The notes under the pieces are model-generated. The model saw only the letters and a program-made list of their open reading frames with translations. It searched no databases and had not been told where the DNA came from. Source: Gnetum montanum (lineage: Eukaryota > Streptophyta > Gnetopsida > Gnetales > Gnetaceae). From it: a stretch of DNA of 28,607 nt. The stretch is from contig MNCI01011924.1 of the NCBI GenBank assembly GCA_015680685.1, positions 95,632 to 124,238 of the forward strand, read 5' to 3'. The number at the start of each line of letters is the position of its first letter. Within the stretch, counting starts at the first letter, position 1. This document shows, in pieces, positions 21,901 through 28,607 of the stretch. The position numbers were made by a program, and so were the translations under genes.

Positions 21901-23302
21901 CCTCTACTCCTCATTAGGATATTGAAATTGCTTCTTGATAAAGAAAAGCTGAAATATACCAAAAATATTATCCAAATAATTGAAGTTATAGAAAGTTTAT
22001 TTAAATGCTTGATTTACTTGCCTCCACTGGCTCTTGTTGGAATAGGTCGGGTTCTTTTATTCCAGATAACTCTGTGTTTGATACAATTAACAATTAACTT
22101 GTTTCCCTCAGTCGATGTTCTTTTTCATGAACTTTAGAAAGCAACCTACTGTTAACTGTTATATTTCCATGGGGTTCACATTTTCATCTTGCAGTTGTAT
22201 CTAAAGCCCCATATATTATCTTAGAAGGATAGAGGTGATAGATTGGATACTGGATAATTTATTCCAAAGTTGGTGCCAGCTTCCAAGTCAAAAATAATAC
22301 TGAGATGAAAACCATCTGGTATAGTTTGGTTGTTATACAAATCCAAATACTTATAGGAAAAATGGTTTACGCCTGTTAATATTCTTTTGAAGAAGAAGGT
22401 AAAAAACAAAAATTTAAAATACTCCTACATTACTGTAAGACAGATTCCTATCTCCTGTGGTCAATCATCTTCAGCAAGTTTAAATTCCTTAAGATGAGAA
22501 GTGAAAATAATTTTAATTATAAATTCAAACAATCATATATTTACATACATTTCCTTGGTTCCATAAATTGGTAATAGAGAAACTTGAAATGGTTCCATAA
22601 ATTGGTAATAGAGAAACTTGAAAATTTGGATATGGTTGCTTGTTTTGAATATTTGTTTGTTGGAACTCAAAATAATTGAAACATAAGTACACCCCAAGAT
22701 ATATAGTCCACATAGAACTTTATAACTCAGCATTGCCCATCATAATCAAACCCATGAGTTAGCATTTCTAAATCACAGAAATCATTTGTTTGAATTGCAT
22801 TTAATATTACGTGCCAAATTCAGGCACTTGAATTGAAATGGTATCACCAACTTTGCTAATGATATTTAGATATTAACAAACCTAACCTTTTCAACATTTT
22901 TTACTAACAGTCTTACGTTTGCAGGCATTTCAGAAAGATTCAAAGATAGATGACGACTTCACTAACGCATTTCTGAAGATGACAGAAAATGGGGAAATTG
23001 ATAACATTCATAAAAAGTTTTTAGAAAGTGGTAACTGCAAATCTGGCAAAAATTCTAGTCAGTTTCGTGTATCAACGTTTAAGGGCCTATTTCTTATTAC
23101 AGGAGCTATAACTACACTTGCCTTCATCATTCATTGTATCGTCCTTCTCAAATCATTATGGAATGACCCAGAGATTCCGGGAGGATTAAGCGGAAGGTCC
23201 AGCTTCGGAAAACTTGTGCACCTGAGCAAACTTTTCTCATCGAAGCTTCTTGAAGAGGCTAATGCAAACGGTCCAAAAGAAAGGGAGGTTTGCGAGAATT
23301 AA
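12680..23302 (+). CDS. GLR: Glutamate receptor-like (GLR) ion channel, six coding exons
   Basis: The product is a plant ionotropic glutamate receptor-like subunit, a ligand-gated cation channel subunit of plasma or internal membranes. The model joins 12680-12944, 13699-15020, 17924-18204, 21359-21390, 21481-21884 and 22925-23302, all GT-AG, giving 2682 nt and 893 residues, a normal length for the family. Order: signal peptide about 1-24; amino-terminal receptor domain about 30-400 (AIIGPQSS at 99-106); S1 from about 458 (GFCIEVF 486-492, AVGD 534-537, VDFTLPY 548-554); M1 about 582-602; pore loop 619-633; M3 about 644-664 with SYTANL 659-664; S2 with VDELPY 738-743; M4 about 822-843; short tail. 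Arg544 aligns with the ligand-carboxylate-binding Arg, and Cys752/Cys806 probably form the S2 disulfide. No internal stop or frameshift exists. The start follows an in-frame stop. Confidence 0.93.
12945..13698 (+). other. GLR intron 1
   Basis: Starts GTGAGG and ends TTGATGCAG. It carries a minus-strand SINE-like copy at about 13430-13530 and otherwise AT-rich sequence. Confidence 0.85.
13430..13530 (-). mobile_element. SINE-like element in GLR intron 1 (family member 2)
   Basis: On the minus strand it begins GAGGTGTTAACTTAGAGGTG (A box) and has GGTGTGATTCC (complement of 13456-13466) as B box. It ends with CACTAAGTTATGAAG, like member 1 at 5111-5230. It lies antisense to the host gene. Confidence 0.65.
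13699..15020 (+). CDS. GLR: GLR exon 2: most of the amino-terminal domain and first half of ligand-binding S1
   Basis: Codes the rest of residue 89 through 529. It opens ALQLLDAGVLAIIGPQSS, the conserved GLR segment, then IQVPLISISATDPSLSQLQ and YGWNEVIALF. The later part enters S1 with HLKIIIP and GFCIEVFKAALKYLPY. The exon ends in VADK before AAG|GTATGT, phase 0. One large second exon is usual for plant GLR genes. Confidence 0.93.
15488..15570 (-). mobile_element. Possible tRNA-derived SINE fragment in GLR intron 2
   Basis: The minus strand shows AGCTTATGTGATGGAAC resembling an A box and TTGTTTGATCCC (complement of 15507-15518) resembling a B box, about 40 bases apart. No related copy was found in the window, so the call is weaker than for the others. 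Confidence 0.4.
15949..16110 (+). repeat. Imperfect direct repeat, 126-bp offset
   Basis: GGCTATTTnTCAAGATCTTnAT followed by a T-rich run and CTTTAGC occurs at 15949 and 16075. A third partial copy of AAGATCTTAATCTTTT lies near 15990. The repeat is intronic. Confidence 0.7.
16013..16035. repeat. Short perfect hairpin ACAACGTTT / AAACGTTGT
   Basis: Nine-base arms flank a five-base TCAAG loop. Its right part (16020-16041) is also the reverse complement of 16914-16935 with one mismatch, forming a wider inverted repeat of about 915 bases. Confidence 0.7.
16890..17311 (+). mobile_element. RTE-clade LINE 3' end in GLR intron 2, plus strand
   Basis: An open stretch at 16894-17109 encodes DKMTEGHLTWFYDVNHRV and then DNAPVKGF, matching the [24 protein letters not shown] region of plant RTE ORF2. 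Further on, RRRETITKGNIKEF corresponds to the TWREVVREDM segment. The 3' end shows AAGCTAAC, then TTAGGATAAGGCT and a GAT-repeat tail ending about 17311, as in the minus-strand copy at 11165-11478. Frame breaks and lost residues show that it is dead. It has the same orientation as the host gene. Confidence 0.75.
17413..17565 (+). repeat. 76-bp perfect duplication either side of a single N (assembly seam)
   Basis: Bases 17413-17488 and 17490-17565 are identical, separated only by N at 17489. This is what an unmerged contig overlap looks like, so the true genome probably has one copy. It sits in intron 2 and does not touch coding sequence. Confidence 0.85.
17924..18204 (+). CDS. GLR: GLR exon 3: end of S1 and transmembrane helix M1
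   Basis: Codes residues 530-622 plus two bases. EFDGAVGDFAITTERVKLVD continues directly from VADK of exon 2, matching the family's ADxFDAAVGDITIVTNR segment. WGFLEPFTWRMW leads into M1 and ends with WFLEHK. The donor TTTG|GTACGT lies inside the LW codon pair and leaves phase 2. Reading through the donor gives a stop after three further codons. Confidence 0.92.
19000..19185 (+). repeat. Repeat-like segment with A-rich end
   Basis: A GC-richer piece containing GAGCCTGCCCAGAC and CACCTGCCCT ends in an A-rich stretch with AAATAAAAATAAAAA. The wording is loosely echoed at 20320-20375 (GCCTGCCCTGACTTGACTC). This suggests two copies of an unidentified dispersed repeat. Confidence 0.3.
19540..19795. 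repeat. Degenerate transposon-like segment with hairpin
   Basis: The stretch TTTACGTGGAAAGCC followed by the hairpin CCCTTCAACATGAAGGG (19581-19597) and AAAAACCAC resembles a phrase common in plant retrotransposon flanks. It is followed by imperfect repeats of GAGCACAACCACTCA near 19680 and 19735. I cannot assign a family or edges. Confidence 0.35.
21084..21202 (+). repeat. 59-bp perfect duplication either side of a single N (assembly seam)
   Basis: Bases 21084-21142 and 21144-21202 are identical across N at 21143. Each copy itself contains a 28-bp tandem pair starting AAGTAATATGCTTGTC. The outer duplication is probably an unmerged contig overlap; the inner 28-bp tandem is probably real. It lies 156 bases upstream of the GLR microexon. 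Confidence 0.85.
21359..21390 (+). CDS. GLR: GLR exon 4: 32-nt microexon encoding the pore loop
   Basis: Acceptor TTTCACACAG and donor A|GTAAGA bound a 32-base exon. It completes Trp623 and encodes FILSTLFSAH (624-633) plus the first base of Lys634. The family counterpart is WFSFSTLFFAHR. It enters in phase 2 and leaves in phase 1, exactly what the exons on either side require. Without it TG joins AG and makes a TGA stop. It is easy to miss because it is too short for open-frame searches. Confidence 0.88.
21391..21480 (+). other. GLR intron 4 (90 bp)
   Basis: Starts GTAAGA and ends TTTTTCAATTGCAG. It is close to the minimum efficient size for plant introns. Confidence 0.85.
21481..21884 (+). 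CDS. GLR: GLR exon 5: M3 gating helix and most of S2
   Basis: Codes the rest of Lys634 through Phe768. ENVKSFLGRAVLIVWLFVVL runs into SSYTANLTSIL, the M3 helix with the receptor family's gating motif. S2 follows with QSGSYVRDFL and GVGAIVDELPY. It ends KVGWGF before TTT|GTAAGT, phase 0. Confidence 0.93.
22557..22624 (+). repeat. Perfect 34-bp tandem duplication in GLR intron 5
   Basis: The unit starting GGTTCCATAAATTGG occurs at 22557 and 22591 with no mismatch over 33 of 34 positions or better. There is no N between the copies, so unlike the seams this is probably genuine. Confidence 0.9.
22679..22800 (-). mobile_element. SINE-like element in GLR intron 5 (family member 3)
   Basis: The minus strand carries ATGGGTTTGATT (complement of 22744-22755) as B box, then GGGCAATGCTGAGTTATAAAG, the same tail as member 1. 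The A-box end is eroded. It lies antisense to the host gene. Confidence 0.6.
22925..23302 (+). CDS. GLR: GLR exon 6: end of S2, M4 and C-terminal tail
   Basis: Codes residues 769-893 and TAA at 23300-23302. AFQKDS continues the GWGF of exon 5, matching the family's GWGFAFQRDSPL. IHKKFLESGNC matches the IHxKWL...C end of S2. M4 is about GLFLITGAITTLAFIIHCIV. The tail of about 50 residues has no motif that I recognise. Confidence 0.92.
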   Translation, partial: AFQKDSKIDDDFTNAFLKMTENGEIDNIHKKFLESGNCKSGKNSSQFRVSTFKGLFLITGAITTLAFIIHCIVLLKSLWNDPEIPGGLSGRSSFGKLVHLSKLFSSKLLEEANANGPKEREVCEN

Positions 23303-23560
23303 ACAAATAAATCTCCGTAAGAGAAGATCAAGATGTTCACTATGTCTATATAAACGCCAGAAGAGGAGGAGAGCAGTACAGTTTTAACAAGCCAGCAATC
23401 GACCTGATATGTATTGAGAAACGAGAGATATCGCACTAGTTTCCAATGCATTTATTATGGGTGAGCTGAAATGGATACAGCTGAAGTGTAAAATGTCACT
23501 GAGAACAATAGATGTTATTTCACTATTTTACAGGTGTTTGGTAGTTTGCAACCCAGTATC
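23303..23560 (+). other. Probable GLR 3' untranslated region
   Basis: This follows the stop codon directly. AAATAAA-like signals occur just after the stop, but no single polyadenylation site can be chosen from sequence alone. The end is a guess. Confidence 0.4.
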
Positions 23561-24389
23561 AGGTGATTGGATACATATTTATTTTACTGTGGTCAAGGAT
23601 GGATATATCATCATTGAATTGGAATTTTGTGCATGACTGTTACCTACCTGCAAATTTTGTTCCATCATTCTTAATTTCTTATGACGTATTATCATGGTTT
23701 CATATAAGCTTCACTAGTCATTGCTCATTTATGAATGTTCTGGATTCATACTGGATCGAGAGAGCTTTGAAATTTTGCCAGTTTCTGGTTGTTGATTGGT
23801 ACTCGTAGGTTGCATACGACACACATCGTATCAAACTGTATTCAGTCACATTTGAATTTAAAAGAATAATTCAAAGTAACAGGTTTAAGAATCTTAATAT
23901 CCAACATTAGGGTGTATGGATGCATTGGATCTTGTAACTTTTCATATGTTAATATCTAGGAATAAACAGAATCTAGAGATTACAGCAAGTGAAAATTTTA
24001 AAATGAATATTACAGGACAAGTTAATACTTATCCAAAATAACGTTTGCAGCTGAAAGAAGTAGTGTGAAGACTGGTGGTATGTATCGATATTCGAGTGTC
24101 CAAACTTTTAGGGTGAAAAAGTTTATGGTATCCAAATGTTTTATGTTTGGAAGCGTGAGTTTTGTTACCAGAATGCGTGTTTGTTGTATACGGACAGGTG
24201 ATGCAGCTTGAATTAACCCGTAGTCAATTATAGGTACCATAAATAGGAGGGTGTTTTACATAATTTGCATAGCGCTAAATTTGAAAGTTAAAAACACGTT
24301 GCTGATGAATAATTTCTGAGTAAAAGACAGGAAAATTTTGCTGGGAGATACTGTTTTATTAAATAACTAAACATGATCAACTATATGTA
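23561..24389. other. AT-rich downstream flank, no gene seen
   Basis: Open frames at 23563-23808 and 24022-24240 show no family features and are judged chance. Confidence 0.4.
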
Positions 24390-24545
24390 TCCTTTAGATA
24401 TATAAGCAATACCGACCAACATGAAATTTTTTTAGAACTTAAAAGAATTTATATAACTTGTTTCACTCAGCATTAACCAAGAATGAAATCATAATTTGAA
24501 GTTTCCAAATAAGAGTGTTATCATTAAGTAATGCGTCGTTACACA
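24390..24545 (-). mobile_element. SINE-like element downstream of GLR (family member 4)
   Basis: On the minus strand, ATTACTTAATGATAACAC aligns with the A-box head of member 1. CTTCAAATTATG and GGTTAATGCTGAGT align with its middle and tail. It is the most decayed copy; the B box is lost. Confidence 0.5.
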
Positions 24546-26400
24546 AGGTAAAGGTAAAACTTGTATGCAATTTTATTTAAACATTTATCATTTTCCTTTT
24601 GAAGAATTTATTTTGTAACATTCTGATAATATATGTTACTCCTCTTATACCACTTGTAATAGCCATAGTGGACATATTTTATCCTAGTGTTGAATATTAT
24701 CTTATCTCTTAGTTTCAACTTGCAAGTGATGTGTTCCCCAAAATCACTTTAATAATTTTTTGAGTTAGTTGAATTCATTATTATATTTAAATTTGCAATA
24801 CCCCATTTTTGGAGCTACCATTTTCCTTTATAATACTATCCTTGTTGCTTAGGATTTAAAACTATCTTAAGATCTTATTGCTATGTTTCCTATTTAAATA
24901 GTGATAAAAATAGATACATTGCCTTAACTTTCAATGACAGCATATTGACAACATATGGAACTTGAATCTTGAATTTGAACACATGTAATAAAAATTATTT
25001 TTGAGGTTTTTAAGTTTTCTTTAAAGATTCCTAATCAAGAGCTAGACATATATTTTACAATTATTTGCAATAGATTTTTGACAATTTCTCAAGTTCAAAT
25101 ATCATGATTGGTACAACTATTCTTTAGCATGTATAAAACCTTCTAACCATATGCGTCTTGATGTTATATACAAGGGCTTTAACTTATAATTTTAAGCATT
25201 CTAGTTACAAACATTCATATGTATTCATAACCTCAAGTTGTCTACTATTTAGCAAGAAGTTACAATCTATCTTATTGGTTATAAAGAGTAACACTTTTAT
25301 TTTGACAACATTCACATTAATCTTGTATGTTCATAGATATTTTCTAGGTGGGACAACATTGCTTCTAACTTACTTCTAAATCTACAACTAGTGCTATATC
25401 ATTTGCAAAGATAAAAAGTCATACCCATGATTGATCCACTTTAATAGCATGATTTTCAAGGGATTGTCAACAATGTTGGTGAAATGCAACCACCTTGCAT
25501 TATTGCTATATTTGTGTAAAATTGATAAGATTAGGCAATTTCACAAATTACTTGTACTTTTTAAATGAATGCAAAAACTAGAATTCATCTTAAATTTGAT
25601 AAATCTAATGCTTTCTTCCATGTAAAATTTTAAGAATCTTGGTGATTAGTCAAAGTTAAAATACTAAATGCTTCCAAATTGCTAAAGATAGATGTATGAT
25701 GACCAAGTAAATTCAAATGGAAGATGAAAAGGATGATGCTACAACCTTGAGCTTTTCTTTGACAGGACAATCAATATATTGCTTATATTTGGGCTGAATA
25801 ATTCATAGTTCTAATAAACCTTAAGATATAAGAAAATAGTTTTAGATAAGTAGTGTAGACCTTAAATAAAGAAACCATCATCTTGTAAGATTCCTCAAAG
25901 CAATATATTGCTTCTGCATTTTTGGAAAAGAGTCCATGTAGAAAGGAGAAAATGACTAGTAGCAAATTGTAGCTCTAAATACTAGTAGAATACCTACCTC
26001 ACCCTATTCTATAAGGAAGTCACAATAGTACAATATTTTGCTACTAAAACTAAAGATATTATTTTGATATATTAAATAAATTTTAACTTTAGCCATTTCA
26101 TTTTAGCATATGTTCCAAGCATCTTAATATAATTAGTTGAAATTTAATCTATAATTTGTTTCCATACAAGTCATGAATTACACCTACACTTCTTTGCCAT
26201 ATCCATTTTCAAAATGTATCTTGTAAGCATAATATGTTTCTTCATTGGTCACTTTTGACATAAGTTAAATATTAAAGAAAAGCTTCATAGGTACAATCCA
26301 ATAGATAGAAAAGTAATGGACAAAAATAAAAAAGAAAATAAGTTGTCAATGTATATAATGAGTTTGTCACTACATCATGTATTTTACTTTATATTTTTTT
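24546..26400. other. AT-rich intergenic DNA, no gene seen
   Basis: This stretch is strongly AT-rich with only short open frames (for example 25158-25379) lacking recognisable features. It is probably old repeat DNA of unknown type. Confidence 0.45.
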
Positions 26401-26420
26401 GGCTGGGAGGCCAACTCGTC

Positions 26421-26516
26421 TCATAGGATAGGGGGGAAGGGGGGAGTGGATTTGTCGCCCTCCATGTTCTCATAGGATAGTGGGGGAGGGGGGAGTGGAT
26501 TTGTCACCCTCCAAGT
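26421..26516 (+). repeat. G-rich 49-bp tandem duplication
   Basis: TCATAGGATAG followed by two runs of five to six G and GAGTGGATTTGTC recurs at 26421 and 26470. The closely spaced G runs on the + strand could form a G-quadruplex. The segment marks the left edge of the GC-rich island. Confidence 0.8.
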
Positions 26517-26576
26517 AATGCCCTCCACATCATGCACCATGTAAGATCCCACGAAATGGGAAAAAACATGAATCGA

Positions 26577-26665
26577 AGAGCCACACCTTTTCGTATTCCT
26601 GTTGCATAGAATGTGAACCAAAGAGCCATAGCTTTTCGTATTCCCGCTGCACACATAAAAAGGCC
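26577..26665 (+). repeat. 45-bp imperfect tandem duplication
   Basis: AGAGCCA followed by CTTTTCGTATTCC and a GCTGCA-like end recurs at 26577 and 26622 with several mismatches. It is followed by GAATGGGAATGGGAATGAGAA (26688-26708), a phrase type seen near ends of some plant DNA transposons. I could not define terminal inverted repeats. Confidence 0.6.
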
Positions 26666-26780
26666 AAACGCAACCAAATGCAGAATGTGAATGGGAATGG
26701 GAATGAGAATTCCATTTCCATTTTGTCTCTGTCTCCATCTACAATTGTTGCTGCAGGCTGCATAGCCTAACCGAACCAAC

Positions 26781-27546
26781 TTCGATGACACCAGCTTTGG
26801 AGCTCTGCTGGAGCGCTGGAAAGGCATCTACAATGGTGGCCCATGCTTCAATTGCAATAACAAGCTCATCGGCATGTGTTTCTTCAACCAAGGCAGCAAT
26901 AAGGTAGTAGGCCAGTCAACCCTTGGTGCATCCTCGCTCAACATTGAGGGCCACGACATGCACATGTCATTAACAATCACCGGCAACGCCGTGGTCGATG
27001 CCAGCGTGCTCAGCTATGCCAACAACACTACCCACGGCATGGCCTGGCTTGCACGGATTGCCATCTACAAGGTCGGGTGGGACTGTGGCTGCTTTAGCTC
27101 TGACATCCTTGCAGCCATGGATGCCACTCTATCCGACGGCATTGACATGCTTTCGCTCTTGCTTGGTGACAACCCATAGTAGTACTACACCAATAGCATC
27201 GTCATCAGCACCTTCACCGCTATAGTCCATTGCCACATCTTTGTTGCTTGCTCGACTAGAAACTCTAGACATAGTGCTCACATCACCTCAAATCTCGTGC
27301 CGTGGATTATGACCATCGTTGCTAACATCCTTGGCTGTGACTTCTCGGCCATCACGGTGCTCGTCGATGGCAGCGAGTATGTCGGAACCTCACTCTGCTC
27401 TGGGGAACTGCAACTGGAAGATCCAAATCTCACACTCATCTATGCTAAAAACACCAGCCTCAATGATGACAAAAATGAGAACTTTTACACCTATGGTAGC
27501 TTGGACCTCGAAGGTAAAGGAGGTGTGAATCATAATACAATTTTTG
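26781..27546 (+). pseudogene. Subtilisin-like protease (subtilase) fragment, copy 1
   Basis: One frame, read through stops, matches the middle of plant subtilases (S8 serine proteases of the secretory pathway). FDDTSFG...ERWKG and CNNKLIG match the FDDTGFGPVPxRWKG and CNxKLIGA segment. EGHDMH stands at the catalytic-His block DGHGTH, keeping the first His but losing Gly-Thr. ARIAIYKVGWDCGCFSSDIL matches ARVAVYKVCWxGGCFSSDIL. ACSTRNS stands at CSAGNSGP with Asn kept. Two consecutive TAG codons at 27177-27182 interrupt it. The Asp region and the Ser region (GTSMA) are absent. It is intronless and GC-rich against AT-rich flanks, so it is a dead fragment, perhaps carried by a transposon. Confidence 0.85.
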
Positions 27547-27557
27547 TTATAATAGCN

Positions 27558-28090
27558 GTGCATCCTCGCTCAACACCGAGGGCCACGACATGCACATATC
27601 ATTAACAATTGCCGGCAATGCGGTGGTCGATGCCAGCATGCTCGGCTATGCCAACAACACTACCCACGGCATGGCCTGGCTTGCACGGATTGCCATCTAC
27701 AAGGTCGGGTGGGATTGTGGCTGCTTTAGCTCTGACATCCTTGCAGCCATGGATGCCACTCTGTCCGACGACATTGACATGCTTTTGCTCTTGCTTGTTG
27801 ACAACCCATAGCAGTACTACACCAATAGCATTGTCATCGGCACCTTCACCGCTATAGTTCATTGCCATGTCTTTGTTGCTTGCTCGACTAGAAACTCCAG
27901 ACATAGCGCTCAAATCACCTCAAATCTCGTGCCGTGGATCATGACCATCGTTGCTAACACCCTTGACCATGACTTCTCGACCATCACGGTGCTCGCCGAT
28001 GGCAGCGAGTATGTCGAAACCTCACTCTACTCTGGGGAACTGCAACTGGAAGATCCAAATCTCACACTCATCTATGCTAGAAACACCAGC
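27558..28090 (+). pseudogene. Subtilisin-like protease fragment, copy 2 (bounded by Ns)
   Basis: This repeats copy 1 with a constant offset of 632 bases and about 15 differences in the first 265 bases by hand count. It covers the altered His block to the segment after GDFxAxVxLxxG. The first TAG (27809-27811) is shared with copy 1, and the second position is CAG instead of TAG. The block begins right after N 27557 and ends right before N 28091, so its placement in the assembly is doubtful although the sequence itself is a real divergent copy or allele. Confidence 0.8.
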
Positions 28091-28091
28091 N

Positions 28092-28582
28092 TATTTGAGG
28101 AAGGATAGTAATGGCTACAGTTGAAGCTGCAGCCTGAAGGGAAGGGTCTTCTAAAGTTTCTGTGTCAACAATAGCCTTTGGTTATTGGAATCTTTTTTTA
28201 GAAACAAACTTTTTGCCAGTCTTTTTGTGTGTTTTTGTTAATTTTTTATAGTGAATTGTAACGTGTTGAACATTACATTTTGATGATTTTGTGCAATTTT
28301 CATAGTTTCACTTCAAGCTGAGCTCTTCTGTCATAAGTACTTAGCATGCTTTCCTATACATTTGTATTCCCAATGCAAAAACATTCCAAAGTTTGATTTT
28401 GTTTTTTTTTTCAATGCTTTCTGGAGTGGCAGGGAATTTTGAAATTGTATTTTTCTACTACTATCTTGAGTAATCTTCTTTTGCTACACCCTTTTTCAAT
28501 GTAAAGGAACATTTGTAAGTCCATGTTCTCTTTAGCTCTTTGTATATTTTGTGTAGTGATGAGACGCGATTTACAGTAGGCT
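28092..28582. other. Sequence after the gap, no gene seen
   Basis: After N 28091 the subtilase similarity stops and the DNA becomes AT-rich with T runs. It looks like untranslated or intergenic DNA. Its continuity with the left side is not assured. Confidence 0.4.
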
Positions 28583-28606
28583 GCGATATCGCGTACGCGA
28601 TATCGC
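28583..28606. repeat. 24-bp perfect palindrome of CGCGATATCGCG type
   Basis: GCGATATCGCGT and its reverse complement ACGCGATATCGC abut with no spacer, centred between 28594 and 28595. Two CGATATCG cores lie 14 bases apart. It is CpG-rich in an AT-rich setting and lies at the very end of the window, so what it borders cannot be seen. It could be the end of a DNA transposon or the start of a satellite-like array. Confidence 0.85.
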
Positions 28607-28607
28607 G

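Larger units (their letters stand above)
21885..22924 (+). other. GLR intron 5
   Basis: Starts GTAAGT and ends TACGTTTGCAG. It holds a 34-bp tandem duplication and a minus-strand SINE-like copy. Confidence 0.85.

Noticed and set aside
26998-27225. 75-codon plus-strand frame overlapping subtilase copy 1
   Set aside because: It is an alternative frame of the same remnant, with proline and alanine-rich content typical of out-of-frame GC-rich DNA.
27602-27913. 103-codon minus-strand open frame in subtilase copy 2
   Set aside because: It is the antisense shadow of a GC-rich coding remnant.
1-28607. CRISPR array, operon, riboswitch or bacterial-type system
   Set aside because: No regularly spaced repeats or tightly packed genes occur; intron structure and retroelements show plant nuclear DNA.

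Overview
This window looks like plant nuclear DNA from a large, repeat-rich genome. It is AT-rich, its spliced gene has introns of up to about 3 kb, and it carries plant-type retroelements: a Ty1/copia LTR, a copia RNase H remnant, two RTE-clade LINE tails and tRNA-derived SINE-like repeats. A seed plant, possibly a gymnosperm, would fit, but the sequence alone does not settle the species. All four N positions (17489, 21143, 27557, 28091) lie at duplicated sequence, which marks it as a draft assembly.

The one clearly intact gene is a plant glutamate receptor-like (GLR) ion channel on the + strand, 12680-23302. I rebuilt it by hand as six coding exons: 12680-12944, 13699-15020, 17924-18204, 21359-21390, 21481-21884 and 22925-23302. 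All introns are GT-AG. The exons total 2682 nt, an open frame of 893 codons plus stop. The order is signal peptide, amino-terminal domain, S1, M1, pore loop, M3 with SYTANL, S2, M4 and a short tail. The fourth exon is a 32-nt microexon that encodes the pore loop. Leaving it out joins TG to AG and makes a TGA stop at the junction.

Layout: 1-1862 is the 3' part of a copia-type element with polypurine tract and LTR. 1863-8025 is intergenic, with two back-to-back SINE-like repeats (about 4866-5230), several short tandem duplications and some GC-richer patches of unknown role. 8026-8123 is a small signal-peptide-like ORF that runs into a good splice donor and could be an upstream exon or uORF. 8124-12630 holds a decayed copia RNase H (minus), an RTE LINE tail (minus) and a SINE (minus). 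12680-23302 is the GLR gene, with SINE and LINE pieces and two assembly seams in its introns. 23303-26400 is AT-rich flank with one more SINE copy. 26400-28091 is a GC-rich island with two non-functional fragments of a subtilisin-like protease that share an in-frame stop. The window ends at a 24-bp perfect palindrome of CGCGATATCGCG type.

No multi-gene system is present. The most informative observations are the pore-loop microexon and its built-in stop on skipping, the unusual pore-loop residues, the minus-strand SINE family across the locus, the N-bounded subtilase duplicate and the terminal palindrome.
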